Origin: CAZSHX01 sp964606895
GTDB taxonomy: Bacteria; Bacteroidota; Ignavibacteria; Kapaibacteriales; UBA2268
DNA length: 18,070 bases
NCBI GenBank assembly: GCA_964606895.1
Contig: CAZSHX010000085.1
Location: 1-18,070, forward strand
Direction of reading: 5' to 3'
Each line of letters begins with the position of its first letter. Within the stretch, counting starts at the first letter, position 1. The notes beneath the pieces are model-generated. The model was not told where the DNA came from, did not search any database, and saw only the letters and a program-made list of their open reading frames with translations. A program made the translations under genes and the position numbers. Positions 8,164 through 15,246 of the stretch are shown piece by piece.

Positions 8164-8269
8164 ACCTTAGTAGCCCGAGAATGCCTACGGACGCACCTCT
8201 TACCTTATTAATCCTACAAAATTAGGTAATAAGGTTTGGTTCATTGGGTTTACTCCGAGCTACTAAGGT
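8164..8269. repeat. Nested inverted-repeat element, about 106 bp
   Basis: The outer arms ACCTTAGTAGC (8164-8174) and GCTACTAAGGT (8259-8269) are perfect 11-bp inverted repeats. An inner hairpin has ACCTTATTA (8202-8210) against TAATAAGGT (8227-8235), with further pairing of CCTA and TAGG inside. The ends of outer and inner arms share ACCTTA. It encodes nothing recognisable and may be a small non-autonomous repeat or a structured RNA. Confidence 0.5.
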
Positions 8270-8583
8270 TTGCTCCTCAAAAAGTACGGCATTTGATTTG
8301 CTTTTCCGAAGATTTAGCTATCCAATATATTCTTCAATCTGCATTGCATCCTCAAAAAAAAATTGTAAATGATGCAATTATATTTCATCTAAACCATTGA
8401 TATTATTTCAAATAACGAATTTTGAACGATTGCATCTTTGAATGAAAAAAGATGCAAAAGATGTAATTTTTACAGACCTCTCCATGAATGACGGGATGAG
8501 GTTGACCGACTATCAATGAACGAGTTCAAAAGGTATAAACGAAAGAAATGATTATTTATTGCTATGAAATAAGAGTACATTTA

Positions 8584-8702
8584 CTATATCTTTATAAACT
8601 TCCCAACTTTATCTCCAACTCTCACAAAATATACTCCCGACGGCAATCCGGAAACGTCAATTCTTACGCCCTCTCCTTTGGGGAGGGTTGGGGTGGGGTT
8701 CT
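8584..8702 (-). pseudogene. Out-of-frame end of the T9SS sorting domain
   Basis: In a different frame from the gene it follows, this stretch encodes VRIDVSGLPSGVYFVRVGD and KVGKFIKI, ending in TAG at 8584. It matches the in-frame tail of the neighbouring secreted protein (LRIDVSGLPSGVYFVRVGD, KVMKFLKI). Near 8701 the plus strand reads GGTTCTAACAG where the paralog reads GGTTCTTAACAG, a one-base loss. Restoring it would join this segment to the gene ending at 8664. A sequencing error cannot be excluded. Confidence 0.85.
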
Positions 8703-10697
8703 AACAGTTTCCCCAAAGACATTATAAATGCGGATATTGGGCACAGAGCACTGTGCCCCTACAGAAATTTCAATATAATCTTCTGCAGGATTTGGGAAAA
8801 TATCAAAGCAGAAATTCTGATTTGTTGACTCTTCTTTTACATCAACAGTTGGGTTGAACCTGTATAATCCGTTTGTTTTGGTTGCGGCATAAAGAATACC
8901 GTTTCTGTCTTCATTAAACTTGATGACTTTAATATTAACCGGAAATGATTCATTAAATTGGAACCATGAATTGCCGGAATCTGTACTTCTATATACTCCA
9001 TCTGCAACTGCAACATAGATGTTATCTGACTTGTCAATATAAATCGTATTGATATTAAGGTATTTCAAGCCATTATTGACTTGAGTCCAGGTTTTACCAC
9101 TGTCAATGCTTCTCAAAATCCCCTTTTTGTTATAATTGTCCATCGAAGAAGCGAAAATCATACCTTTAGAGTTCATTGCGAAGCCACTTAATTCCATACC
9201 GCCTAACGAATCTATCTTATCAAACTTTAAAGCAATATCAGTACTTTTAAAAGCGTCAAACTTTTGTCCATTTGAAGCACAGTAATACAAGGTTGTATCA
9301 AGAATATTGAAACAGGATAAGTAATAAATATTTAAGTAGTCCCATGTTTCTCCATTGTCATAACTATAATAAATATTACTCATACAACCACCCCAAAGGA
9401 CACCCCTTTTATCTTTTTTAATATCAATAACTGACCTTTTGCTGAAATCAGAATACACGCCGTTGTTAATCTCTTTCCAGTTCTCGCCGTTATCTTCACT
9501 CTTGAAAAAGCCCTCACTAAAAGTACCGGCATATAAAATATCTAAATCATCACATAGTAATACAGAAGTGGCATTTAGATTACTTTGTTTATTGACTTTT
9601 GACCATGAATTCCCGTTATCGTCAGACTTAAAAATTCCACCACTATTAAGCGAAGTAAAAATATCGTTTTTCGAATTGAAAACGATTGATTTAATTTCAT
9701 TTAGGTCCATTCCATTATTGCTTAATTTCCATGAATTTCCTTTGTCTTCCGAGATGAAGATTCCAAGACCATTGGAGCCTAATAAGCAGACATCCTTTTC
9801 AGTAAATTTTATTGCGTAAAAATAATTGATGTTCAATTCGATTAGTGACTTTTGAAGGAACAATGAATCTACAAAATTTCCTTTGTGTATGCCATTTTCT
9901 GTGCATAGATACAAATCTCCGTTACTGTCATAAGCACCAGCTGTAAATGAGGTCGTATCGCTGAAATTAATTATTCTCTGCCATGTACTGCCTTTATTAG
10001 AACTGTGGAATAAACAATTATATATGCGAATCGTATTACCATTAATATTTTTTCTGTAATTACCCATAATAACAATATTAGCACTGTCAACAGCGTAAAT
10101 ATTATCAATAGTTCGATAAATCTTGGTACCGAAAACATTATTCCATAATGTATCACCGCTTTTTCTTCTGTAAACTCCGTTATCACTGCAAGCAATGAAC
10201 ACATCTCCATCGCTATTGACTTTTATATCTCTTATCAGCATTCCATATTCGGCAATTTTTATTTCATTGTAAGTCTTTCCGGTATCTAAGCTTGAGTAAA
10301 AACCGTTGCCATCGAAAAGAAGAAGTTCGCCGGATAGACAAAGAGCAAAACAATAGACGAGATTTCCAGTAGTTTTTGCTGTTGTTTGCCATGTTTCTCC
10401 CTCGTCAGTACTGAAAAACAGCCCACCAACTAATGAAGCCGCATAGATTAAGCCCTTTTGGTTGCAAACTATTCCTGTTATTCTGTCATTAACAACAAAA
10501 GATGTTTTGGACCAGCTTATGCCTTTATCCCTGCTGACAAGTATTGCACCATCGAATGAGCCTGCAAAAATATTCCCGAATGAATCGGTTTCGATGCACG
10601 AAACACGCATACAAAAAGGACCATTTACCTTTTCCCACGCCGCATTGGATGTTCCAATGGTGAAAATCACCAAAAGCATAATAATTAATGTTTTCAT
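8664..10697 (-). CDS. Secreted Asp-box (BNR) beta-propeller protein with frameshifted T9SS tail
   Basis: A 677-residue exported protein starting with the signal peptide MKTLIIMLLVIFTIGTSNA. The body is a series of Asp-box repeats (S-x-D-x-G-x-x-W), for example STDEGETW, SEDKGNSW, KSDDNGNSW, KSEDNGENW, SYDNGETW, RSIDSGKTW and RSTDSGNSW. These occur in sialidase-like and photosystem-stability-like propellers. No sialidase catalytic residues can be identified, so a binding or structural role is more likely. The C-terminus enters a T9SS type A sorting domain (IFPNPAEDYIEISVGAQ, IRIYNVFGETV). It then shifts frame and stops at 8664 with RTPPQPSPKERA, so the last strands needed for export are lost. 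ATG 10697 is preferred over a TTG at 10706. It lies 55 bp after the large lectin protein and is probably cotranscribed with it. Confidence 0.88.
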   Translation of the reverse strand: MKTLIIMLLVIFTIGTSNAAWEKVNGPFCMRVSCIETDSFGNIFAGSFDGAILVSRDKGISWSKTSFVVNDRITGIVCNQKGLIYAASLVGGLFFSTDEGETWQTTAKTTGNLVYCFALCLSGELLLFDGNGFYSSLDTGKTYNEIKIAEYGMLIRDIKVNSDGDVFIACSDNGVYRRKSGDTLWNNVFGTKIYRTIDNIYAVDSANIVIMGNYRKNINGNTIRIYNCLFHSSNKGSTWQRIINFSDTTSFTAGAYDSNGDLYLCTENGIHKGNFVDSLFLQKSLIELNINYFYAIKFTEKDVCLLGSNGLGIFISEDKGNSWKLSNNGMDLNEIKSIVFNSKNDIFTSLNSGGIFKSDDNGNSWSKVNKQSNLNATSVLLCDDLDILYAGTFSEGFFKSEDNGENWKEINNGVYSDFSKRSVIDIKKDKRGVLWGGCMSNIYYSYDNGETWDYLNIYYLSCFNILDTTLYYCASNGQKFDAFKSTDIALKFDKIDSLGGMELSGFAMNSKGMIFASSMDNYNKKGILRSIDSGKTWTQVNNGLKYLNINTIYIDKSDNIYVAVADGVYRSTDSGNSWFQFNESFPVNIKVIKFNEDRNGILYAATKTNGLYRFNPTVDVKEESTNQNFCFDIFPNPAEDYIEISVGAQCSVPNIRIYNVFGETVRTPPQPSPKERA
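8669..8698. repeat. GC-rich palindromic repeat inside the first sorting domain
   Basis: CCCTCTCC and GGGGAGGG arms around TTT are followed by a G-rich tail (GGTTGGGGTGGGG). The same element occurs at 10838-10867 in the paralogous tail. On the coding strand it supplies the odd residues TPPQPSPKERA. Confidence 0.8.
8739..8758. repeat. GGGCACAG/CTGTGCCC palindrome inside the first sorting domain
   Basis: Eight-base perfect arms flank AGCA. It encodes the GAQCSVP part of the sorting domain. A near-identical copy lies at 10909-10928. Confidence 0.8.
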
Positions 10698-10752
10698 AGT
10701 CTTCAATCTTCATTAGTTCAAAAAATTAGAAATATTATTAAATTGTCCCCAA

Positions 10753-13700
10753 CTATATCTTCAAAAACTTCATAACTTTATCTCCAACTCTCACAAAATA
10801 TACTCCCGACGGCAAACCCGAAACATCAATTCTTAAGCCCTCTCCTTCGGAGAGGGTTGGGGTGGGGTTCTTAACAGTTTCACCAAAGACATTGAAGATG
10901 CGGATGTCGGGCACAGAGCCCTGTGCCCCTACATAAATTTCAATAAATTCTTCGGCTGGATTTGGGAATATTGAATATTGTTCAGGATTTGGAGTGAATT
11001 TGTACTCTTCTGCATCCATAAGTTGATTCATGCAGGGTATTGTCCAGTTCAAAATATCATGTTCCTCAAACGCATCACCCGTTCCCGAAGTAAAACCGAT
11101 ATAGACATACTCGCCTTCTTCGAGATTCAGATATGTTGCCAAATCAATATTTGGAATATTTATCACTTGGGTTGATGTTTGTTCTGAAACATCCATGAAA
11201 ACCCTCAAATTCTTCTTTGACCATTCATATTTTATTTTGAAATAATAAATACTATCCTGCTGAAGAGTAATTATATCTTTATTCATCGCAAGTTTAATTC
11301 CAGAGATATTATGGTCAGGTTTATTCCCTAAGGCACCTAATGACTGAACTGCGATATGATTACCGTTCGGGTCATATTCATTCTGCCATAAATCAACTTC
11401 AATTGCAAGTGAGTTGGTTATGTTCTCATAGCCCATTGAACCTCCAACCGCGCCCAGAACAGGATAATTGTGGTTCTGTATAACAAAAGCGATTCCATCT
11501 GCTCCGGGCAAACCACCGTCATTATAGAGACCATTATCGCCTCCGGTGTAGCGGAATTGGAAAGTTGTTTCAAAGTCCTTTTTAATTGAGAATCTGTTTT
11601 TCAGCCAAATTGAGCCGCCATCCCATTTCTTTGCTTGCGTTAGACGAATATAATTATCAATTTTTTTGGCACTGCCGACAAAAATAAAACTGCTGTCGCC
11701 GGGAGTGACAAGTTGGGAATTGACCAACACATCAATAAATGAAGTATCAGTTTTGAAACCTCCAACAGTAGCATAAACGAAATATCTTCCAGAGTTTTCC
11801 GCTTTAACTTTTCGGATGACTACATTTTGTTGTGAGGATGTAAAACCATTGGGTCCCCACCATGAATAAACAGCATTATCTATACTATCGGCAAATAAAT
11901 ACAAGTCATCACCGGTGCATAACGGACTGTTAGAAGTGATTCTTGGTGGTGTCAAATTTATACCAATTCCAAATAACTGAATTACACCAGGGCTACCAAT
12001 TCCATTATGATAAAATTCCAGAACACCGCTGGTTCTTCCTATCGCACTGGGTTTGAACCGCAAATCCATTTTTTTTGTTTCACCGGGCTGAAGAGTGAAA
12101 GAACCACCACCGTTAATGGTACTAAAATCCTTATCATTTGGTTTATTGTGTTTTGTTTCAGTAATAATCAGTGGTGCTGACCCAATATTTTTAATTGTCG
12201 TTACTGAAATTGTGTCGTTAATTTCTCCGACCTTCACAGTCCCAAAATCTATCAACTTATTTTCTACCAATAAATTAGGAGCTACTCCCTCGCCTCTGAT
12301 ATTTGTATTAACTTTACCTCCTGCAGTAAAAACATTAATGCCGGCAGTTTTAACTCCAGTTGAAGTTGGAGCAAATCTGAACTCAACATTATGTCTTTGG
12401 TTTACATCAAGTAAAAAGGGTGGTAATTTTGTTACTACACTAAACTGATCAGCATTAGCTCCGCTTATAGAAATTGAATCAATTCTACAAGATACAATGC
12501 CGGAATTTGTGATAAAAGCAGAAACAACTGAATCTTTCGGACTCCCAATCAGGCATTGTTTCATATCAACATCTTTTGCGACAGATTGTGGAGAAACAAT
12601 AGCCCATAATGAATCGGAAACATCATCAATTAAATCTTCGGGTTCAAAACCCCAAATCCTGACAGTATTATCAAATCCTCCACTAACTAATTTATTTCCT
12701 GCAGGACTTATGCAGACACTATTAACTTCTGAAATATGACCGAGTAATGTCCTGATTTCTTTACCGGAATTCACATTCCAAAGCTTTATAGTTTTATCGC
12801 TACTTGCACTGGCAATTTTACTTCCGTCAGGACTAAAGCTAACGCAATTAACATCACTATTATGTCCGGTAAGTGTCCTGATTTCTGAGCCCGAAAAAAC
12901 ATCCCATATTTTAATTGTATTATCATGACTACCACTCGCTAATGTTACACCATCCGGACTGAAACTAACACTCAAAATATACGAGGTATGACCTGTTAAT
13001 GTAAATATTTCTGATCCGGTATTGACATCCCAAAGTTTAATTGTATTATCCTCGCTACTACTGGCTAAAGTATTACCATCCGGGCAGAAACTTACACTAT
13101 AAACCCAATCATTATGACCTGTCAGATTTTTGATTTCAGTACCTGTGCTGACATCCCAAATTTTTATCATTTTATCGCTACTGCCGCTTGCAATTTTTGT
13201 CCCGTCCGGACTGAAACAAACACCATAAATCCAATCTGTATGTCCCTTTAGTGTTTTAATTTCAGCACCTGTATTTGCATCCCATATTTTAATTGTTTTA
13301 TCACTGCTTGCACTTGCAATTTTTGTCCCGTCCGGACTATAACTAACACAGTTAACATACAGAGTATGTCCTTTTAGAGTTTTAATTTCTGATTTTGTTT
13401 TGACATCCCAAATCCTTATTGTTTTATCAAAACTTCCGCTTGCAATCTTGCTCCCGTCCGGACTGTATGTTACACTTCGGACATCGTTTGTATGACCGGA
13501 TAGGGGAATGAAATTTGTATCATTAGTACTTTCATCAATGACAATGGATGCTTTTAACAAACACAGATTACCGGGTGGATTTGGAATATTCTTCCATGAA
13601 TATTTTAAACCTGTAGCTCCGCCGGTTATTGAATTCCATGCCTTTCCGGCATCGGTTGAATATTCTAATTTAACAAGTTCTTCAGCCCCGCAACCTGCCC

Positions 13701-15015
13701 ATGTAATAATTGTATCTGTCCCAACTCCAAATTTTTCTCCTCCGTTTGGATGAGTAACTTTGAAAGAAGGATTTTTTTGTTTCTGTCCGGGAAATCCTGC
13801 ACGTACAAAAATCAATGATTCGCATAAGTCATTGATTACATCAAAAGTAGTGGAATTAATCAATGAATCTGTTGGAGTGTAGGTTACAGTTAATGTTTTA
13901 CTCTCATTTGATTTTAGCTGGAACGATGTTGGAGCTATTTTAAAGTTTGGATTTGTTCCAATAATATTTGAAACATTAAAATCACCATTTATCGATTTTA
14001 TCACAACAGAAGTATCTTTGGTCTTACCGGCGGGTACACCCCAAATCATTATGCCGGTTGGCTTTACATCAAGTTTCGCTATTGATTTTTTTGGAGATAG
14101 ATACTTCTCATTATCTGTTAATTTAAGTGGGACAAGGAATATTCCCAGATTTGTAATTCCTCCGAAGCATGAGTATCCGCTTTTCCACTCAATTGTGCAT
14201 GGTTTTTCAACTCTAAGGGTTAAAGATAGAGAATTCGCAAGTTCTTTTGCCCCATTATTGTCAATAACTCCATCGTACATGTGTCCTCCTGTGGCATCAG
14301 CAATTGCTTGAAGTGATACTTTAATACCTGCGTATTCTGTTTCTTTTCTACTGTAGATTATCGGATAAAATGTTATTCCATATTTTGTACACGTATCTAT
14401 GCATCTTTGCAATTCATTAGCTGTTAAGGGATACCACCATGCATCGGTACATAAAATTGCAATTTTCTTGTGTATCCCGGTTTTGGCTATATTAAGAATT
14501 CCTGTTCTTGGATTCAGTAAATGCTCAACAAAATCGTTGTCACCACCTGCTTTCAACATGTTTATAGCTGATAGCACTTTTACTTTATCAGTTGTAAAGT
14601 CCTGATTAATGAAAGAAGTTGCATGACAGCTTTGAATTGCGGCATCATGAGGTGGCATATTAAAGGCATTAACCAAATTGGTAGCCGTTGTTTTGCCTAA
14701 CTCAACTGAAGGGTAACCGCCCTCACCCGATGACATTGAACCTGAAATATCAATACTGATTGCTATAGAAAGAATTACCGGTTCAGGAATGGCTGGGCAT
14801 GAAACATTAGTAACTGTTCGTTCAGTTCCATTTTCTGTTATTTTGAAATCAGAAGTTGAATAGTTAGTTATTTGTTTTCCATCTGCCCCAAAAGCAAAAA
14901 ATTTTGCTTTCATCGTCGGGAAGGCAGATGTATCAATATCGAATACAGACAAGGATTGAGAATAAGCAGAATAACTTATTAATAAGATTAGTGCAATTTT
15001 TGATAATGTTCTCAT
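10753..15015 (-). CDS. Secreted VWA-WD40-ASH-lectin multidomain protein with T9SS sorting tail
   Basis: A 1420-residue exported protein with signal peptide MRTLSKIALILLISYSAYSQ. Domains in order: a von Willebrand A domain (about 75-270) with MIDAS D89-I-S91-G-S93 and a later TDAW; an ASH/choice-of-anchor-like beta domain (about 315-405); a 'THPNGGEKF...ITWAG...YSTDAGKAW' Kre9/KNH-like module (about 418-495); seven WD40 repeats (502-796); two ASH/HYDIN-like domains (about 805-1020); an Ig-like domain (about 1025-1100); and an L-type lectin domain (about 1105-1325) with ADGIAFVIQNH and EVDLWQNEYDPNGNHI, which resembles the metal site of legume lectins. It ends in a T9SS type A sorting domain (1345-1420). 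It is probably anchored on the cell surface, where VWA, propeller and lectin suggest adhesion or glycan binding. No enzyme motif is seen. The function is inferred. Confidence 0.92.
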   Translation of the reverse strand: MRTLSKIALILLISYSAYSQSLSVFDIDTSAFPTMKAKFFAFGADGKQITNYSTSDFKITENGTERTVTNVSCPAIPEPVILSIAISIDISGSMSSGEGGYPSVELGKTTATNLVNAFNMPPHDAAIQSCHATSFINQDFTTDKVKVLSAINMLKAGGDNDFVEHLLNPRTGILNIAKTGIHKKIAILCTDAWWYPLTANELQRCIDTCTKYGITFYPIIYSRKETEYAGIKVSLQAIADATGGHMYDGVIDNNGAKELANSLSLTLRVEKPCTIEWKSGYSCFGGITNLGIFLVPLKLTDNEKYLSPKKSIAKLDVKPTGIMIWGVPAGKTKDTSVVIKSINGDFNVSNIIGTNPNFKIAPTSFQLKSNESKTLTVTYTPTDSLINSTTFDVINDLCESLIFVRAGFPGQKQKNPSFKVTHPNGGEKFGVGTDTIITWAGCGAEELVKLEYSTDAGKAWNSITGGATGLKYSWKNIPNPPGNLCLLKASIVIDESTNDTNFIPLSGHTNDVRSVTYSPDGSKIASGSFDKTIRIWDVKTKSEIKTLKGHTLYVNCVSYSPDGTKIASASSDKTIKIWDANTGAEIKTLKGHTDWIYGVCFSPDGTKIASGSSDKMIKIWDVSTGTEIKNLTGHNDWVYSVSFCPDGNTLASSSEDNTIKLWDVNTGSEIFTLTGHTSYILSVSFSPDGVTLASGSHDNTIKIWDVFSGSEIRTLTGHNSDVNCVSFSPDGSKIASASSDKTIKLWNVNSGKEIRTLLGHISEVNSVCISPAGNKLVSGGFDNTVRIWGFEPEDLIDDVSDSLWAIVSPQSVAKDVDMKQCLIGSPKDSVVSAFITNSGIVSCRIDSISISGANADQFSVVTKLPPFLLDVNQRHNVEFRFAPTSTGVKTAGINVFTAGGKVNTNIRGEGVAPNLLVENKLIDFGTVKVGEINDTISVTTIKNIGSAPLIITETKHNKPNDKDFSTINGGGSFTLQPGETKKMDLRFKPSAIGRTSGVLEFYHNGIGSPGVIQLFGIGINLTPPRITSNSPLCTGDDLYLFADSIDNAVYSWWGPNGFTSSQQNVVIRKVKAENSGRYFVYATVGGFKTDTSFIDVLVNSQLVTPGDSSFIFVGSAKKIDNYIRLTQAKKWDGGSIWLKNRFSIKKDFETTFQFRYTGGDNGLYNDGGLPGADGIAFVIQNHNYPVLGAVGGSMGYENITNSLAIEVDLWQNEYDPNGNHIAVQSLGALGNKPDHNISGIKLAMNKDIITLQQDSIYYFKIKYEWSKKNLRVFMDVSEQTSTQVINIPNIDLATYLNLEEGEYVYIGFTSGTGDAFEEHDILNWTIPCMNQLMDAEEYKFTPNPEQYSIFPNPAEEFIEIYVGAQGSVPDIRIFNVFGETVKNPTPTLSEGEGLRIDVSGLPSGVYFVRVGDKVMKFLKI
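10838..10867. repeat. GC-rich palindromic repeat inside the second sorting domain
   Basis: CCCTCTCC and GGAGAGGG are perfect 8-bp arms around TTC, followed by GGTTGGGGTGGGG-type sequence. It is read in frame as NPTPTLSEGEG, an insert between two beta strands of the sorting domain. It is paired with the copy at 8669-8698. Confidence 0.85.
10909..10928. repeat. GGGCACAG/CTGTGCCC palindrome inside the second sorting domain
   Basis: The sequence GGGCACAGAGCCCTGTGCCC has perfect 8-bp arms. It encodes GAQGSVP between two strands of the sorting domain. It is paired with the copy at 8739-8758. Confidence 0.85.
12628..13512 (-). repeat. Seven tandem WD40 repeats, about 126 bp each
   Basis: Each unit is about 42 residues with the pattern L-x-GH-x(5)-V-x-SPDG-x-x-A-S-x-S-x-D-x-TIKIWD. 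Seven units make one closed propeller. Several units share long stretches of sequence (for instance SPDGTKIASxSSDK in units 2 and 3), which suggests expansion by internal duplication. The seventh (SPAGNKLVSGGFDNTVRIWG) is the most divergent. Confidence 0.95.
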
Positions 15016-15246
15016 TTTTTTAACCGTTCTTAATTAAGAATAATGAAGAAATGCTAAAGGCTTAAATTGAGAATTGCAAACTACTGTAAGAACTAAAACC
15101 AAATTAAGACAATAGCGTTTTTCAAAATAGCATTAATATGTGAGATAATCAACTGAAATAAAAAATAATCCTTCTGATGAAGAATAAATGCCTGAGAATG
15201 AAGCTACGTTATTTGAGAGAAACTAAAATAATCTCAGTCATTATTC
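15016..15246. other. Intergenic region upstream of the VWA-WD40-lectin gene
   Basis: These 231 bp hold no gene. They should contain the promoter for the two T9SS cargo genes and the end of the glycosidase transcript. The only clear structure is the palindrome at 15027-15040; TGAGA/TCTCA arms near 15210-15236 are too short to call a terminator. Confidence 0.6.
15027..15040. promoter_or_regulatory. 14-bp perfect palindrome just upstream of the lectin-protein start
   Basis: TTCTTAATTAAGAA is a perfect palindrome, 11 bp before the ATG at 15015. Its place in the leader would suit a dimeric repressor site or a small mRNA stem, but in AT-rich DNA it may be chance. Confidence 0.3.

Larger units (their letters stand above)
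8043..8457. repeat. Cluster of GATGCAA motifs in inverted pairs
   Basis: The heptamer GATGCAA occurs five times on the two strands: 8054-8060, 8344-8350 (reverse), 8371-8377, 8430-8436 (reverse) and 8451-8457. Two pairs form hairpins: ATTGCATC/GATGCAAT (8343-8350 with 8371-8378) and TTGCATCTTT/AAAGATGCAA (8430-8439 with 8448-8457). The first copy lies between AAGAAT and ATTCTT arms (8043-8048, 8061-8066). They could be protein-binding sites or decayed repeat units. Confidence 0.45.
7939..8583. other. Long intergenic region without a recognisable gene
   Basis: About 645 bp separate sod from the end of the next gene, and I see no protein-coding signal in them. They contain a short tandem repeat (8095-8130), a nested inverted repeat (8164-8269) and a cluster of GATGCAA motifs (8043-8457), listed separately. 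The last 120 bases (8460-8583) show nothing specific. The sod promoter should lie in the first 150 bases, but no clear TAnnTTTG box is visible there on the minus strand. Confidence 0.7.
10753..10973 (-). repeat. T9SS sorting-domain cassette duplicated at 8584-8803
   Basis: The last 220 bases of this gene and the region 8584-8803 are nearly the same at DNA level. They share an identical run of about 40 bases within 10768-10815, although the proteins upstream are unrelated. Both copies carry the same two palindromes at the same places. This looks like spread of a tail cassette by duplication or gene conversion. Confidence 0.85.

Noticed and set aside
9439..9819. Plus-strand open frame opposite the BNR protein
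   Set aside because: It is the antisense shadow of the Asp-box repeats; the minus-strand protein has clear domain structure.
12095..12448. Plus-strand open frame opposite the ASH domains
   Set aside because: The coding strand carries recognisable domains, and the plus-strand product resembles nothing and lacks a ribosome site.
12628..13512. CRISPR-like array from the regular spacing of repeats
   Set aside because: The repeats are translated WD40 blades of about 126 bp with no spacer pattern.
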